Shown here one piece after another: positions 13,831 through 24,935 of a DNA stretch of 64,000 nucleotides. Both the position numbers and the translations under genes were made by a program. The notes under the pieces are model-generated. The model ran no database searches, had not been told where the DNA came from, and saw only the letters and a list, made by a program, of their open reading frames with translations. The stretch lies in assembly GCA_963693365.1 (NCBI GenBank), contig CAVNZM010000014.1:6262001-6326000 (forward strand), read 5' to 3'. The stretch is from Amoebidium appalachense. Taxonomy: Eukaryota > Ichthyosporea. How positions within the stretch are numbered: the stretch's first letter is position 1; every line of letters starts with the position of its first letter.

Positions 13831-16341
13831 ATGACTGACAAACCGTCGTATATCAACCTTCCAATATGGAATCCGTCCGAGAAACGAGACGAGAAACGTC
13901 TTAATTATTTCGAGTGGGAGCCACTCATTCACCGGTTCATTAGAACCACCATTGCCGAGAAATTCGTTGACGCTATCAAGAGGCCACAGTGGGTTGACGG
14001 CGCTGAAGCCAACCAGTGGCTAGGCTACACCACCAAGGACTCCTACAAGAAAGCTTCCGACGTCCTCGACCAGATCCTCAACCAGTCCGTCCACCCGACC
14101 GAGCTCTACGACTCCGGCCGGATGCAAGACGGTGTCCACGGTGGTGAAGTCTTCCACAACCTACGTATGGCGTATGTAGCAGAGAAGGAGGCCCGAGTCA
14201 CCCAGATTCAAGTCACCTTCGAGGAGCTTGAACTACGAGACTACCCCAACGTCACAGCATACCTCACCCGTCTCCAACGTCTGGCTACGACACTTGCCTG
14301 CCTCGACGAACCCGTCCAGCACAAGGATGTCGTACGTAAGTTCTTCCTCCACATCCGGAAGAACACAGCCCTGGTCTGCCCCGACATTGAACGTCTCTGC
14401 TCCGACTACTGGATGAACAACAAGGCCTACCCGTCCTTCAACATGCTCATCAGTGACATCCGAGGAGCTGAAATCCGTGCCGGCCTCATCGACGCAGGCA
14501 CAGGTGCAACCGTCAACAACCGTCCCCTCCGTGCACTCCAGAGCAGAGTGCTTCCCCCCGGTGACCTCCGTAACCGTATTCCTCGACGTGAGCATACACC
14601 TCACCGTTCCCCGTCCCGTTCCCGTGATCCTCGTCCTCCCTCCAAGTCACCCGGCCCCCGTTCAACTTCCCCTTACCACCGTGGTAACCGGGACAACCGT
14701 AACCGACAGCACAACACCAACAGTGTGAAGTGTTCCTACTGCCATGAGCCCCACCACATCACAGCATGCCCGGAGCCTGGCTGCACAGTTGCTCGTCGTG
14801 CCAAGCAGGAGAAAGGTGACAAGAGTGTGAAATTTGCACTCATCTCCTCCACCGGCACACCTGACAGTAACGACCCCGTCTGGGACAGTGCTTGTAATGC
14901 ACACATCTGCCCCATCAAGGAGTATTTCTCCTCCCTTACCCCGTGTCCTCCCACCCCCATTCACGGCCTCGGCACAGTCAATGCCAAACAACGTGGCATC
15001 ATCAACATGACACTGCACTACAACGGCCACCCAACACCGTGCAGCATCAATGCTTACTACGTACCCGAGGCACCGTCTTTCCTCGTGTCTACCTCCATGG
15101 CATCAGCTGCCGGCCTCCTAGGTCATTGTGACGATACAGACAACCACCCGTCGTTCCTCTACAGCCGTAATGGTGACATTATTACAGATCTCACCCCCCT
15201 CGACGGTCTCTACTACATCACTGACTATGTGATTGAGACTCCTAAACACCCGGGGGTCCAAGCCTACACAGCAAGGACTCAACCACCCGACGACCTCACC
15301 CTTTGGCACAACCGTCTCGGCCACCGTGCCCTCTCCACCGTCACCAGGATGGCCAAGGATGAGCTTGTCATCGGCATGCCCCCCTCCCTCAAGTCACCCG
15401 ACAACAGTGACTGCTTCGGCTGCATGTCTGGCAAGACCACCAAGGCCCCCTTTCCCGGCACCCGTTCCAAGTTCACCATTCCCGGTGCTAAGTGGCACCT
15501 GGACTTCTTCGAAGCTCCCTGTGCTTCCTACGGAGGCTACAAGGTTGCTCTGGTGTGTGTTTGTGATGCCACCGGTTACACCACCGTGTTCCCCCTTTAC
15601 AACCGTGGTGAAACCCTCAGCCACATTCAGTCTCTCGTTGAAACCATCGAACGTCAGACACCTGAGATCGTCACCCATCTTCGGTTTGACTCCGGCTCTG
15701 AGTTCACCTCCAAGGACACCGAGGCCTACTGCAAGCAGAAAGGCATCATCATGGAGTTTGCCCCCGTCGACACACCACAACACAATGGTGTTGTTGAACG
15801 GAAGATGAGAGAACTGCAAGAGACAGTCCGTTGCTTCCTCCATGCCGACAAGGACCAACCTCTCTCTCCCAAGTTGTGGGTTGCTGCTCTCAAGCATACA
15901 AGCTACATCATCAACGTCACACCGTCATCTGCTGCCAACGGCAACACTCCCTTCGAGGCCTTCCACGGCTTCAAACCCGACGTCTCCCAGCTCCACGTGT
16001 TCGGCTCCCCTGCCTATGTGCATGTTCCCCGGTCAAAGAGGAACAAGCTGGCATCAACCGTCAGAGTCGGCACCTACGTCGGCTGGGACCTACCCTCCAA
16101 GGCACACAAGATCCTCGACCATGCCTGCAACCAAATCAAGATCTGCCGTGATGTGATCTTCGACGAGTCGAAATTCACGGGCAGCACCAATCAGGTCTCC
16201 GTTCCCCCCAAACCCGATCTGCCGACATTGGACCCCCCCTCCGACGACGACGATGAAACTCCGTCTGTGGTCATCTCCCAACCGTCCTGGCACAACCAAC
16301 CAGCCCCGGTTGAACCCGTGCCTCCCCCGAGCCCCCCCCCC
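13831..16341 (+). CDS. gag-pol: Copia gag-protease-integrase polyprotein frame
   Basis: The frame opens with ATG at 13831, 77 bases after the 5' LTR. Residues 1-300 are gag-like, ending in a basic Arg-Pro-Ser region. A zinc-knuckle-like CSYCHEPHHITAC begins at residue 301; its spacing is one residue shorter than the usual CX2CX4HX4C. The protease active site at about residue 352 reads DSA instead of DSG or DTG. The GAG-pre-integrase zinc finger starts at LWHNRLGH (about 492) and continues to CFGC. The integrase triad is D558, D620 and E656, which gives exactly D-x61-D-x35-E. The Copia-type C-terminal integrase part ends near VIFDE, followed by an acidic, Pro-rich linker. The frame stays formally open to 16536, but after the C11 tract at 16332-16342 the conserved sequence continues in another frame. 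The polyprotein would act in the cytoplasmic particle and nucleus of the host cell. Confidence 0.9.
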
Positions 16342-17644
16342 CACTGGCCAACAACCCTTGCTGCCGGCCCCCCCCGTTGCTGTGCATCAACCCGGCTACA
16401 TGACTCCGGTTCGTCCTGGGTCCCCCACCTTCCACTCGGCCACGAGCAGCCCTGTGGACACCGATGCCCCCCTCACCACCGGTCCTATTCCTGGCTTCAT
16501 CACCCCCGGCAACGAACACAAGGTCTGGAAACTTAAGAAGGCACTCTACGGGCTCAAGCAAGCATCACTGGCCTGGTATGAGTACTTCGACAAGGTCCTC
16601 CTTGCTCACGGTCTCGAACGTCTCCGTTCAGATCCATGTGTCTACATCAAGACCTTCCCCAACGGTGACATCATCCTCACTGGCAACTATGTGGACGACG
16701 TCATCATCATCTGCACGGCCAACTCCTCCCACACCAAGGATCTAGTAGACCACATCATGAAGTCAGCTCTCTGCAAGGTTGACCTTCCCGACATCTTCCT
16801 TGGCACCCAGCTCATCCGCACCCCCGGTCACCTCAAGCTGCTTCAGCAATCCTACATCAACGACATCGTCAGAGACTTCAACCTCAACGATGCTCACCCC
16901 AAGGCTACTCCCATTCCCGTCGGCACCGTCATCACCATCAACGAGAACGACTCACCACCCATCAAGGTTCCCTACCGTGAACTACTCGGCCGTCTTTTGT
17001 GGGTTGCTCGTTGTTCCCGGCCCGACATCTCCTTTGCCATCGGCTACCTCGGTAGATTCAGTGCCAACCCCACCAAACTTGCATGGGAATGTCTACTCCG
17101 TGTAGTTCGGTACCTCATCGGCACTTCCAACCTCGGCCTTCACTACGACAAGTCTGCTTCCGACGACAACACCCCCTTGCTGGAGTGTTATTCTGATGCT
17201 GACTTTGCCAACTGCCCCAACACCCGTCGTTCAACCACCGGATACGTCATCTTCTTCAAGGGCATACCCATCACATGGTATTCGAAGCTGCAGTCCATCA
17301 CGGCAACATCCACCACCGAGGCTGAGCTTCTGGCCATCAATGCTGCTGTTCAAAACGTCATCTGGCACCGTGATCTCCTCCGTGAACTCGGCTACCCGAT
17401 GACCGACCCCACCCCCGTCTACTGTGACAACCAGTCCACCATTGCCCTCCTGCACACCAACAGCATCAAGCACCGGACCAAACACATTGCAGTCCGTTAC
17501 CACAACACGAAGGACTACATCAAGAGTGGGGATGTGGTCGTCACCTACGTGTCCAGCAAAGACAACGTGGCTGACATCTTCACCAAGCCCCTGCCCGGGC
17601 CCTCCCACGAGCAGCACCGTGATTCACTCAGTCTTCGTGACTGA
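16342..17644 (+). pseudogene. pol: Copia reverse transcriptase (N-terminal half deleted) and RNase H
   Basis: This is the continuation of pol in a shifted frame after the C11 tract. A Pro-rich linker passes straight into GFITPGNEHKVWKLKKALYG and LKQA, the segment that in Copia elements comes late in the RT palm. The whole fingers and early palm region, including the first catalytic aspartate, is missing (roughly 170 residues compared with the family). The YVDD box is intact at 16688-16699. RNase H follows with CYSDADFA, STTEAELLA, YCDNQS and VADIFTKPLP, ending in TGA at 17642. Apart from the single frameshift there are no stops, so the defect is a clean internal deletion rather than general decay. 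One extra or missing C could also be a sequencing error in the homopolymer. Confidence 0.88.
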
Positions 17645-17645
17645 G

Positions 17646-17690
<45 letters not shown>

Positions 17691-18177
17691 TCATCTACTA
17701 GTACAGTGGTCTTCAAGTAGGTTGGGGCCCTGGCCAGTGGTCTACACATCACCGTGTAGAGACACCTCCCAACGAAAGTCTACTGCTGTCTTCATCGATC
17801 TTCAGTGTGTGCATCTTCAGTGGGGATTTCTTCTCCACCATCCGTCGTTTATTTATATACCACCATATATATAATGTATTTATCATTAGCCACCAACACG
17901 TCACACATACACTAGTTGTTTCTTCTATATATATTTATATATCACGTCATTGGCTACCGTCATCTTCCGAGTCTTCAGAGGCAACCGTCGTTGTGTGCTT
18001 CTTCCGTTTTGGTTTTCTTCCCCGGCTTGCACCTTCAAGTCTTCTCCATTGTCTTCTCGAGTGGGGAAACTTGACTGTGACTTCACGGCACCTACTTCTA
18101 CATGTGTGAAAGTCTTAACATCAACAGTCACATCAACAAACTTCACGAGAACCCAACTTCCAACCCTTGAGTGGGGA
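17645..18177 (+). other. Copia 3' untranslated region
   Basis: Contains a poly-C run (about 17650-17686), AT-rich segments near 17860-17945, and ends in the purine stretch GAGTGGGGA immediately before the 3' LTR. No open frame of note. Confidence 0.7.
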
Positions 18178-18885
18178 TGTCATCTTCACTTAATTCTCAG
18201 CAAGACTTAGAAGTTGAGTTTGGTATTTATTTATTAGTTGTTGTAGTTTGTTTCCTTTTCCTTTCTTCATTTCTTTCTTTCTTTTCCGTTTCCGTGTACA
18301 CGACATCTTAGATCTGTGTACGTATCGACATACTTAGCTCGCGCACACGTATTGTCGTTTGCGTCAAAATCTATATATGTCATCCAATCATATCTCGTTT
18401 GTATTTTCCCAAATATAGTAACTTACATTCCTTTCTCATTCCTTTCCCACGACGTAGCATTGTGCTATGTTCTTCAACTATTAGGAATAATTATATTTAG
18501 ACGTGTTATGATAAGAACATGTATAAATATATGTTATGAATTAATAGTTACATAAGTGGTTTCATTTTATTAAATGTTTCCGTGTTTTTATTAGAAGTTT
18601 CTTTCATTAGAGGATTGAGTTTTACATTCTAAATGTCGACAGACATTTTATTCGATATATTTTACACTCATAGTTTTCATTCTTTTGATTGGTTTATCGT
18701 TTCACATTCCCAAGTATAAAAGGGACCTCATCTTGAAATAAATCATAAGCAGTCGTATTCACTTCCTATGGTTCCAGAAATCGTTCCTCCTCTCCGGTTG
18801 TGTTTTTCCCGTGTGTCTTTGTGTTGTGTTTTACATAACACCCATCTGTGCTCTCTGCTTCTCCGTTTACCCACACAAAATAACA
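18178..18885 (+). repeat. Copia 3' LTR
   Basis: 708 bp, TG...CA, nearly identical to 13039-13754. Target duplication GTATG follows at 18886-18890, then the interrupted GT microsatellite resumes. Confidence 0.95.
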
Positions 18886-18996
18886 GTATGTGTGTGTGTG
18901 TGCAGTGTGGTGTGTATGTATGCAGGGTGTCACGTGTCTGTGTATGTGTGTGTACATGCCAATGTGGGTGTGTGTGTTTGTACCAACGGTTTCTTG

Positions 18997-19031
<35 letters not shown>

Positions 19032-19464
19032 GCCACGGGGTGTGTGTGCGTACGCCGGGTACATGGTGTGTGTGTGCAGTGTAAGTGTGTGTGTGAGTGT
19101 GTGTGTGTGTGTGTGTGTGTTTGTGTGTGTGGGTGGGTGGGTGGGTGCATAGCATGTGATTGTACAGGGTGGATGCATGTGCACGTTTGTAATACAGTTA
19201 TCATGATCTGAGATAGATAGTATGTGCCTGTGCACGTGTACTAGCCTAGGTCACATGATTGTGTGGTGTCATGGCTGTGTATGTATGTGCATGTGTGTCT
19301 TTGAACGGAACACAGTGGTGCACAGTGTGTGTATCGCCTGCCATTGAAGACGCGTGCCACTGATCGTGATACACGTGGCACCTGCACCTGGTGGCCGTCG
19401 ACTCTGAGCATCTAGATCCATTCCATGTTTAGGCCTTCTGGGGGGGAATGGGGGGGGGGGGGGG
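18886..19464. repeat. GT-rich microsatellite remainder and spacer
   Basis: The other half of the microsatellite split by the Copia element runs to about 19140. Unique DNA follows, then a G-rich stretch (19441-19464) into which the second LTR element is inserted. Confidence 0.85.
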
Positions 19465-19944
19465 TGTAAACAGTTGGACTAGTTAGGATAAGGCAGAGTA
19501 CAACTGAATCAAAATAAAGACAGAGAACGGGTAGAAAGGCACACGCGGCCAGGTTGCTTTTACTATGGGCCGACTCAGTCTGTCTCAGACTTCACTGATG
19601 TGATCCCCGTACTGGGACGGCTTTGTTATATAGCCCCCAGGTTTCGGATCAAGGCCCAGGATTGCTTCATCCGCGGCCAGCGCGGGTGGCAACATGCCAT
19701 TCGTGATTCTGGTGCGGTCCGAGCCAGTCAGACCTTTGTCCTATTTATGCAAACCTCTTATTGGTTCACTTCGTTTATGTGGTATGCAGCTGAAGAACCA
19801 TATATGGTTCAATTCTTAGGTCAGAGTGAGTCCTATTGGTGCGGACATAATATTTATGTGATATTCATGACAAAGCACGAATCGTGTGGTAGTAGATCAC
19901 ATTCTTTAGTAAACATGTACAGTTCAGGTGTACAGTTGTTTACA
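19465..19944 (-). repeat. Second element, 3' LTR (in element orientation)
   Basis: 480-bp copy next to the polypurine tract. In minus orientation it has CCAAT-like motifs and TATATAA (plus 19626-19632), about 165 bp before its end. Confidence 0.85.
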
Positions 19945-19999
19945 CTCCCCCCCTTGTCGGGAGCCTGGTGGTGTCGTTAGACAAGCAAACCACCAGGCT
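19945..19999 (-). promoter_or_regulatory. Polypurine tract with adjacent 11-bp hairpin
   Basis: The polypurine tract (minus AAGGGGGGGAG) is at 19945-19955. Next to it AGCCTGGTGGT (19962-19972) is perfectly complementary to ACCACCAGGCT (19989-19999) across a 16-base loop. On the element RNA this stem would sit just upstream of plus-strand priming. Confidence 0.6.
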
Positions 20000-22457
20000 G
20001 AGAGGCGATAAACAACCATCAGCGAGATTTTGTGTGCGCCGAGCTGCTGAACAGAACAGAGCAAGGACGGTGGAATAGAGTTGTGCACGTCTATGAGCAC
20101 TTCTTCATTTGCCAAAACACAAATTCATGCAGCATTCTTCTGTGTTTTCATTTTCGTGGCGAAGATTGTTGCAGAGTGTGCGTGCGAATTGTTCGCTTCG
20201 TCTCTGTGCTTGGCTTTTTCTGTAGAAGTAATATTTTCCTTTTTGGGGAATTTTTCCTTTTTAGGACACTCCCGCAGATTCGTTTTCAATTGCGAGTAAT
20301 TTAGTTGTGTGGATGAATGATCATACCAAACATTCGATAATGAATATAACTCAAGCCTTAGGTCACTTCGTAGCTCAGGTAGTGGTGGATAGCTTCAAGG
20401 CTTAGCCGCTGCTCCTTATCCCGGTTCTACCTTAAGACTGTAAGGCGAGTCACCATGGCCGGAAAAGCCACTTCTTTCATGAACAAAGAGCACTTCTTTC
20501 CTTTCAGCTTTAACCCTGCATCATCGGAGCTGGGAAAAACAGAATAAAAATGCCCTTAGTGTTCTTCGTTGGGTGACATAAAGAAATCTATCAGCCCGTT
20601 AGAACCATTAAAAACCCGGTTCATAATTCATAAGAAGAGGGTAGGCAAAGCAAGCCTTCTTCAGAAAACACCTGCTTCCATTCGTGAGCAGTTTTCGTAT
20701 CCCATGAGCCAGCGATTTTCGTTGAGCAGGGGGATTCCAGGCATAATACATTCTTCTGGAGGCTTGGCCTCAAAAGAAAAGTCGTCACGGTCGCCCTTTC
20801 TTTTGTAAGCAACTTCGTGAGCGCGCTTCGTATCTTCATATCCTCCAGTGCAGGTCTGGATGGTGCCCCATCCTCTGCTTCTTTTGTAGGTGGCCCTACT
20901 GTTGGTTCTGTTTGTTGTGTGGAAAACCAAAACCATTCGTGTTCGTGGAACTGCTTTGTGCTGTGCTTTCTTTCGTGTTGGTGTTCATGGAGTTACCCCA
21001 TTCACACACCTACTACTTTCATACATCAGACGTAAGTAGCTGCCTGGGGGGTGTGTGGTTCGTGTTCGTGGCATTCTTCTGTTCCTTCGTGAGAAGAATA
21101 TTCGTTTTAGCAGAGGTGCCCAATAAGGCAGCTTGTGGGGTTGTCTCCCGCATGTGCCCATTGGTGGGGTATGCACGTGCTAAATTGTTACAGTGTCATC
21201 ATATTGCAAGGGAATAACATGGTCACCTCCGTACCAGGGCCTAGGTACACATGATGGTCCGATGTGTTAGTCAACAACACCTTGCATTCGTATTCGTATT
21301 CGTCTTCCTCGTCACTTTCTTCAGTAGTGAAGGAGGGTATTCGTAATTCGAAACTGAAAGGCTTCCAGCCAAAATACTGACACTGTATGCTGGGGTTGTG
21401 AGGGAACGGTGCCCATACCACATTCTTTTGTTTTCTTTATTCTGGTGGGGGTGTGCCGGCAGCAATTTTATTTTGCATGCGGGTATTCCAGGCTTTACAG
21501 CATAGTTCGTATGTTATAGTATTTGTACAGTATTGCCACACACTGGCAGTTACCTGTAAATTCGTACCCCACAGCTTCGTTTGTTTCGCATGCACGAACA
21601 AAGTTCTGCATCGACTTTATTACATGCCTTCTGTGCACCAAGAGTGCAAATTCGTTGGGGCATGGCACCAGGAAGGGCCATACATGAGGCATATGTTCGT
21701 AATGTGTTTAGGCATGCCAGCATACGTTCATGCGCATGTTGTGCATCCTGTGCGATAAACTATGGGGCATGCTGTATTCGACAACAGCAAGAAATTCGAA
21801 GCATGCATGCAAAACTACTTTCACAGCACCTTATGTCCTACATGCTATAGGAACAGCGACTATCTTCTTCTTTAAATGCATTCGTGCTGAAAGTGGCCGT
21901 GCATCTGGCTTGCGAGTGTGGACGTGCATGCGGTGGCATGGACACGATGGCAGTGTGCAATAGGGCAATGCACGCAAGGGCAACGGTTTTATTTTCTTCC
22001 TAACATAGAGGGGGCTGTGTGCATTGCAACCCAAGCAGTGTTGTGCATTCGTTCTTTCATTTTCGTATTTCCAGTTCATTTTGCTTTCGTTTTTCGTTTT
22101 TTGTCGTTTGATAACTTCGTTACTTCGTTTTGTTTTCGTGTTGCATTCATTTCGTATTTCCTCTATGCAATCGTTTGTCGTTAATTCTTTATTTCATTGC
22201 GTATTCGTGATGGTTCGTTTTTCGTTGGTTCATTGCTTCGTTAGCAATTCTTTATTCGTTTGTTCGTGTATTCGTTGTTTCGTTGTGTATTCGTTTTTCT
22301 TCACATTTTTGATGTGTCGTAGCAAAAGAAGTTTTACATGCTTTCAATTCTTTCCGTGTAGGTGGGCTGGCCACTTCAAACTTGTAGGTGTATATATTCT
22401 AAGCCGGACAAGGGAAGATGTGCCTATCATCGGGGTAAAAAGGATTGTGATCGGCCA

Positions 22458-22556
22458 TGGGAGATTCTTGAGCTGATTGAAAGATGTGAGATTCTTGAAC
22501 TGATTGAAAGATGTGAGATTCGAAGGATGCGAGATTCTTGAACTGCGCGGTCGCCA
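22458..22556 (-). promoter_or_regulatory. Primer-binding site and tandemly repeated leader
   Basis: The primer site candidate is at 22545-22556. Next to it a unit of about 27 bp (plus-strand GAGATTCTTGA..TGATTGAAAG) occurs twice, at about 22461-22487 and 22488-22514, with a partial third copy. A short minus-strand frame starts at 22460 (MADHNPFYPDD...) and stops after about 19 codons; it may be the remnant of a gag start. Confidence 0.5.
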
Positions 22557-22557
22557 A

Positions 22558-23037
22558 TGTAAACAGTTGGACTAGTTAGGATAAGGCAGAGTACAACTGA
22601 ATCAAAATAAAGACAGAGAACGGGTAGAAAGGCACACGTGGCCAGGTTGCTTTTACTATGGGCCGACTCAGTCTGTCTCAGACTTCACTGATGTGATCCC
22701 CGTACTGGGACGGCTTTGTTATATAGCCCCCAGGTTTCGGATCAAGGCCCAGGATTGGTTCATCCGCGGCCAGCGCGGGTGGCAACATGCCATTCGTGAT
22801 TCTGGTGCGGTCCGAGCCAGTCAGACCTTTGTCCTATTTATGCAAACCTCTTATTGGTTCACTTCGTTTATGTGGTATGCAGCTGAAGAACCATATATGG
22901 TTCAATTCTTAGGTCAGAGTGAGTCCTATTGGTGCGGACATAATATTTATGTGATATTCATGACAAAGCACGAATCGTGTGGTAGTAGATCACATTCTTT
23001 AGTAAACATGTACAGTTCAGGTGTACAGTTGTTTACA
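22558..23037 (-). repeat. Second element, 5' LTR (in element orientation)
   Basis: 480-bp copy next to the primer-binding site, flanked outside by a G-run at 23038. Confidence 0.85.
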
Positions 23038-23346
23038 GGGGGGGGGAGAGGGGACTCCGAGCTAGTGGGGGGGGGGGGGGGGGGGGATCTGCCTGAGAGG
23101 GGGGGGGGGAGGGGGTGAGGCCGGAGCGGCGGTGGGGAAGAAGGAGGGGCAGAACTGGTGGAGGGAACGGTGGGCAGCGGAGGAGGGGGGAATGGGGTTC
23201 GATTTCTGGGGGGGGAAGTTTTGAAGTGGAGGCCGGCCTGTATATACATGCGCAGGCATGTGCATTGTATGTTCATGTGGCCATGCATGGCTATAATGCA
23301 TATGTGGTGTCACGGCTGTGTGTGTGTGAATTTGTGTGTGTGTGTC

Positions 23347-23394
<48 letters not shown>

Positions 23395-23576
23395 GTTGTG
23401 TGCATAAATGTGTTTGGCGTGACAACATGTACATGTGCTAGGCTGGCGCTGTAGTCAGGGTCTGCCATTGAACATTCTATAGGGACAGGGAGGCACGTAC
23501 GTACGTGTGCAGCTTGTGTGGGTGGTGTATGCCCCGTGTATGATGAGACCTGCGAAAGTCATGAGAAGCTTCCCCC

Positions 23577-23619
<43 letters not shown>

Positions 23620-24099
23620 CTCTCGGACGTTCCGATTCGGCCGGGACGATTTTCGGAACTGTGTTTTCAAATATCGGAAATTCCGTTTTTTTTTCGTAAC
23701 TTCAAACCCTGTTTGCATTCATTCCTCCAATAAGATTATATCGACGGAATGCGGCTGGCACGCATATGGTATGCTTGCTTTTACGGTACTACGTAGCTAG
23801 CGTTTTTAGTAGGAATCAGCTCCCATAATAACTATTATAATGCAGGCAGGCAGGGGTTTTATCGAAGTCACGGCCCAGTGAGGCTGTATGTTTTTTCTCA
23901 CTATTCACTCATAGCACGGGCCGAGTCATGTATATTCGGGGGTTTACACACTTTTTATTGCGTGGACACTGCCGGAGGCCCAGCCACATTCGACGGCCTA
24001 CTGCGTTTTCCAGCACAGCCAATCAAATGCAGCCAGTGACATATGTACATGCTAGGCAACAATGAGCGCCATCGTAGTATATGACACCCCTATTACATA
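23038..24099. other. Poly-G, GT repeat and spacer DNA
   Basis: G-rich DNA continues to about 23220. A (GT)n tract lies at about 23330-23392 and a G homopolymer at about 23579-23619. A 52-bp dispersed repeat at 23941-23992 recurs at 25693-25744. No coding region recognised. Confidence 0.7.
23941..23992. repeat. 52-bp dispersed repeat, copy 1
   Basis: Begins GGTTTACACACTTTTTATTG and ends CCACATTCG. The same 52 bases lie at 25693-25744 in the same orientation, and a diverged relative at about 633-667. Confidence 0.7.
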
Positions 24100-24396
24100 T
24101 TATGGGTAAGCAGAGGCTAGCATCGGTAGCTCCGAAAGAAAGTTAAGGCACCGGATCACAATATCATACTGTGCAGCATTAATAAGGTGATCTAGGATAG
24201 TCATCTTAAAACGGATATATTGAGGAAGAGAGGAAGAAAAGAGAATAAAACCGCCAACAACCTCCGGTTCTAATACATTAGCTAACAGGTTGCATTTATT
24301 GATAGATATGCAGCCGCGAGTAAACCGCCCCCCACACATATTACACATACGAGCAGGAGACACCAGAAACCGATTACACCGCCAAGCCATAATCAT
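24100..24396 (-). pseudogene. Unidentified 98-codon frame, possibly transposon C-terminus
   Basis: A minus-strand frame in non-repetitive DNA contains MCNMCGG, followed by hydrophobic and charged segments with normal-looking composition. A CxxC pair near the start of a C-terminal region is seen in many LINE proteins, but the rest is not diagnostic. It has no visible partner exons. It could be a fragment of an otherwise lost element or a chance frame. Confidence 0.25.
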
Positions 24397-24727
24397 CTTT
24401 GCTTTGCGATGTATATTCTAATTAGTGCTGGTGAACATGCATATGTAAAAAGTTGAGCTTCAAATAAATAAGATACTGGCAGGCGAATGCGGGGCTCCCG
24501 TCTGCTAGATGGGGCCAGTGGCTCTGCAGGCTCATGCCCCTCGCGCAGGTAATCCAAAACTGTTATGAGAAATCGAATGTTGAAGAGTGTGTGTGTTTGT
24601 GATCCACGTCCTCTGTGTGTGCATGTGCTCATGTGTGTACACGTGTGTGCGTGTGTGTTCCTATGTGTATCACAGTGTGCACATGTGTGTGTGTGTGTGT
24701 GTGTGTGTGACGTGTGTGTGTGTGTGT

Positions 24728-24765
<38 letters not shown>

Positions 24766-24854
24766 CACGGTTCCTGTCGCGAGAAACTAGGAGGTACGTG
24801 TGCGGGGAAAGTCTTTGGGCGTTTGGGACAGGAAGAGAGGGGTGGGGTGGGGGT

Positions 24855-24933
<79 letters not shown>
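24855..24933 (+). repeat. 79-base uninterrupted G homopolymer
   Basis: The run of G starts after GGGGTGGGGGT and continues without interruption to 24933. A (GT)n-rich stretch (24590-24760) precedes it. Confidence 0.95.

Positions 24934-24935
<2 letters not shown>

Larger units (their letters stand above)
13039..18885 (+). mobile_element. Copia-type (Ty1/Copia) LTR retrotransposon, 5.85 kb
   Basis: The element has direct LTRs of 716 and 708 bp starting TG and ending CA, a 5-bp target duplication (GTATG), and an internal region encoding gag, protease, integrase, part of reverse transcriptase and RNase H. Integrase before reverse transcriptase defines the Copia order. The LTRs differ mainly by indels of 5 and 3 bp and a few substitutions, pointing to a recent insertion. 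The coding region has one frameshift and lacks the N-terminal half of the RT domain, so this copy cannot make an active polymerase and would need help in trans to move. The sequence after the 5' LTR (GGTTTACGGCC) does not match a primer tRNA I recognise. A purine stretch GAGTGGGGA precedes the 3' LTR and is the likely polypurine tract. Confidence 0.95.
19465..23037 (-). mobile_element. Non-autonomous LTR retrotransposon, minus orientation
   Basis: Two direct repeats of exactly 480 bp (19465-19944 and 22558-23037) differ at only about two bases. Each begins TGTAAACA and ends TGTTTACA. Both outer flanks are GGGGG, consistent with a 5-bp target duplication in a G tract. On the minus strand, one base after the LTR at 22558 lies TGGCGACCGCGC (22545-22556), the expected position and TGG start of a primer-binding site. 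The purine run AAGGGGGGGAG (19945-19955) directly abuts the other LTR as a polypurine tract. These two sites fix the orientation. The 2.6-kb interior has no protease, RT, integrase or RNase H motif and no frame over about 100 codons on either strand. This is therefore a LARD/TRIM-like element that must borrow enzymes. Its superfamily cannot be told. Confidence 0.85.

Noticed and set aside
13637-13834. 65-codon frame in the Copia LTR and leader
   Set aside because: It lies mostly in the LTR, is repeated at the 3' LTR and stops just before gag; part of the transcribed leader, not a gene.
20380-20470. tRNA-like or small RNA gene in the interior of the second LTR element
   Set aside because: Some short pairings are visible but no cloverleaf with a T-loop or anticodon stem could be formed.
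21188-21465. Minus-strand frames in the second LTR element as remnant gag-pol
   Set aside because: One short segment (VYLGPGTEV) faintly recalls the region after a retroelement protease, but there is no catalytic motif nearby.
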